Of a stretch of 22,373 nucleotides of DNA, positions 20,138 to 22,373 are shown one piece after another. The stretch lies in assembly GCA_002270565.1 (NCBI GenBank), contig NQMI01000202.1:38246-60618 (forward strand), in the 5' to 3' direction. The DNA is from Stenocarpella maydis. Lineage: Eukaryota; Ascomycota; Sordariomycetes; Diaporthales; Diaporthaceae. The notes beneath the pieces were generated by a model. The model had not been told where the DNA came from. It worked only from the letters and a program-made list of their open reading frames with translations, and did not search any database. Each line of letters opens with the position of its first letter. Position 1 is the first letter of the stretch. Both the position numbers and the translations under genes were made by a program.

Positions 20138-20340
20138 TTATTGATAACGGGCCATCAGGAGGGAACGGAGAGGACAAAACCTTTTATATAACAAAAAGGG
20201 AACACGTTCTGCAGAGCCCTGATCAAGCAACCACCTCATAGAGGAGCGTGGAAGGCAAGAAGAGGAGCCCCTAACGAATAGGAGAGTTATAAGGGGAATA
20301 AAGGGTAGCCAAAAAGGGAGGCAGAAAGAAGAGGGCACAA
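20138..20340. other. GC-balanced island in the AT-rich block
   Basis: About 200 bases with normal composition and sharp edges inside otherwise AT-rich debris. A 66-codon minus-strand frame spans it, but the peptide (Leu, Pro, Arg and Ser rich) has no recognisable motif. It could be an LTR or other non-coding end of a retroelement, or a fragment inserted after RIP. No partner copy is visible in the window. Confidence 0.4.
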
Positions 20341-21236
20341 GAAATAATTTTATATATCGATATATATTACTATATATCAGATAGATATAAATTCATAGAG
20401 TATAAAAAGATTGATTTTCTAGGACTAGAAATTTCTTAAAAGCAAAGTAGGAAGGCCCCTTCTTATAATCTTAAAGGGGGGGGGATACTAAGGCTAGTTT
20501 TCCTTTAGATTCCAAAACATACTAGTCCCCCTTAGGACCCTAGAATATACCCCTCTCCCAAATTATTATAAGAGAATAAAGCAATCGCCTAAATAAGCTA
20601 AATTTTACTTTCTCTTCTCCTAGATCGAGATAACCACTTAATTCAGCCTCTGATTAGAGACAGCTATATAGTTCCTAATTTCTAGCCTACTTATCCTTAC
20701 TCTTATTTTACTATAGTACGCTCGGTTTGCAGTCCTTTCCCTCTCGCTTAGCCGCCTTCTTATAAGCCCAGGATTAATGGCTGTTACTAATTGCTGGTAT
20801 GGGAACCTAGTAATTTGCTTCCTTAGTCCTTATTTACTTGCTTGCATTCTGGTTATACTCCTGAATCAATATAATTCTTATTATAGCAGACAATAGGTAA
20901 TATAGTAGCAGCATAGCCAGAATAAAGAACAGAGATAATAATAAAGACCTTAAGGATGCCTGATTACTTAGGCGGGTTATCCGTACTATATTTATTATTT
21001 CCTCCTTAAAGATATATTCTAAATACTTGCCTCAAAATATTTACTATAAAGAGACAGGTTTAATAGGGTTACCCTATAGAGTTCCAGCCCTACTTTAATT
21101 AACCATTCATAAAACAGTTCTTACTTCATTTAGCATCCCAAGACTATCTTCTCTATATATTCATGCCCTATCTAATTAAGGTAGAAGATTAGGTATTTTT
21201 GATAGCGGAGGTCGAGATTTACTGATCTAGACGCAG
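20341..21236. other. AT-rich repeat debris, moderately mutated
   Basis: Intermediate AT content with abundant TTATA and TAG motifs in all frames and a run of nine G near 20476. No gene or element end can be made out. Composition becomes normal at about 21200-21240. Confidence 0.5.
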
Positions 21237-22373
21237 TTTATAACTTCCTTTAGACGGTGATGGTAATAGCCTCATAATCCAATTGATTTATCGGAGGCCG
21301 GCGGCGCATCCGACAGTGTCAGTGGTCGACTATAAGATAAATTTGTCGATGGGCTCGACCGGTAGTTGCTTTAGGTGATGTATAGCCATGGGAAAGTTTA
21401 TTCGGCACTCTGGGTTCTCTGTGGAGAGTTTGCAATGATGCCTATAGCTCGCGCCTTGAGAGGTTTAATCGGAGATCGAGAGATGACATAAGAAGCCTAG
21501 TAGGATTCCGTTTACTTGAGCAAAGCACTTGAGATCATAAAAGTTTCTGCGGCCGAATAAGAGCGGATAGCATGTACAACAAACTGAATTACATATGCAG
21601 GCATCATTCAGTATCCTCGCTTCTCATAATTCTGCATTCTGCCAACCGTAAGAGGGAACGCCCGCATTCTCTCTCACCTCGAAATAGGCACATTATCCCG
21701 CTAACGTAACTGATTTGCTCAACTCTCTGTCGTGTTAATATGACTTACTATCAGAGCTGCTCTCCAAGAAGACTGGATGAGGTGTAAACTCGATTACCAT
21801 TTTCTCTGTCGTATACATAAGTTCATCATGGTGTTAAACCCTTACAATAGCTCACAAGCTCAGCTCATAACTACCTACTATTGATTAGTGTATCGTAGTG
21901 GTTACACGGTCTTTTTATACACGCTTAACCGTGATGGCGTGTGACCTGCAAAGAGGTAATCGCCTGCTAAAACTGCGTTTGAAATGGTAATTTAGGAGGG
22001 ACTTATATACTTGAATACGGGATAAGGCATTCGTATTGTTTGATTGTGGGCAGGTCAAGTGATAATACGTGATCGACCTCTTGGGTCCAACCTGTAAGGG
22101 CAAGGTCCGAAGGGACATTGTTGATACAGTTGTGCCACTTTATGTTGAATTGGTAATTTCAAAAAATATTATGCAATCAATTTGCGACTCCGTTTACATG
22201 AAGTAGCCTGCTAGGTGAGAGGCTTGGTGGGCTGAAATGGACGAGGAGTAGAAATGGCCCGGCACGGGGGCATGTCAAACAGTGAACACCATATGCCATG
22301 AGTCACATCCAAGGATCCAAGACAGTGGACTTGGGAAGCGCGGACCTGCCACCTACATGGCCAGAGGGACGGA
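21237..22373. other. GC-balanced DNA at the window edge, no supported gene
   Basis: Composition is ordinary, but no frame exceeds 70 codons and none looks like a known protein. The longest is minus 22118-21915 and has no ATG-context or motif support. It may be the flank of a gene beyond the right edge. Confidence 0.45.

Overview
The window looks like nuclear DNA of a filamentous ascomycete (Pezizomycotina). The genes have short introns (47-62 nt) with GTGAGT/GTAAGT-type donors and CTAAC/CTGAC-like branch sites. There is a fungal NACHT-type NOD-like receptor. GC-balanced gene DNA alternates sharply with very AT-rich, stop-filled blocks of the kind left by repeat-induced point mutation (RIP). 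I cannot name the species.

Layout. 1-955: a TAAA microsatellite, then an AT-rich wasteland. 956-3000: GC-balanced DNA with one decayed minus-strand gene (1694-2258). 3001-3275: a second small AT-rich block, which cuts the 3' end of another decayed minus-strand gene (3261-3888). 3889-6027: no intact gene, only possible relics. 6028-9718: the main gene, a minus-strand NLR of about 1,160 residues. It has an N-terminal membrane anchor, a SesB-like alpha/beta hydrolase domain, a NACHT NTPase and HEAT-like repeats. Three introns are clear; a fourth has lost its expected AG acceptor. 10261-11367: a divergently transcribed intact gene for a fungal membrane protein (probably the DUF6601 family). 11368-13033: no recognisable gene. 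13034-14579: an unknown acidic protein gene on the minus strand, broken by a one-base shift in a G run and by a triplicated 19-bp repeat.

14714-17374 is a decayed Fot1/pogo-type DNA transposon with near-identical inverted ends and a TA target duplication. An 807-bp hAT-like non-autonomous element sits inside it, flanked by a perfect 8-bp target duplication. 17375-21236 is old AT-rich repeat debris with one GC-balanced island at 20138-20340. 21237-22373 is GC-balanced DNA without a gene I can support.

Only two genes look functional or nearly so: the NLR and its divergent membrane-protein neighbour, which share a 542-bp intergenic region. Everything around them is transposon or broken gene, as in a fast-evolving accessory compartment. 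The most interesting points are the NLR's domain order and its faulty fourth intron, which as read would give a membrane-anchored hydrolase alone. The nested transposon pair and the 19-bp expansion in the unknown gene come next. Several breaks are one-base indels in or beside short homopolymers, so assembly error must be ruled out before calling them real.
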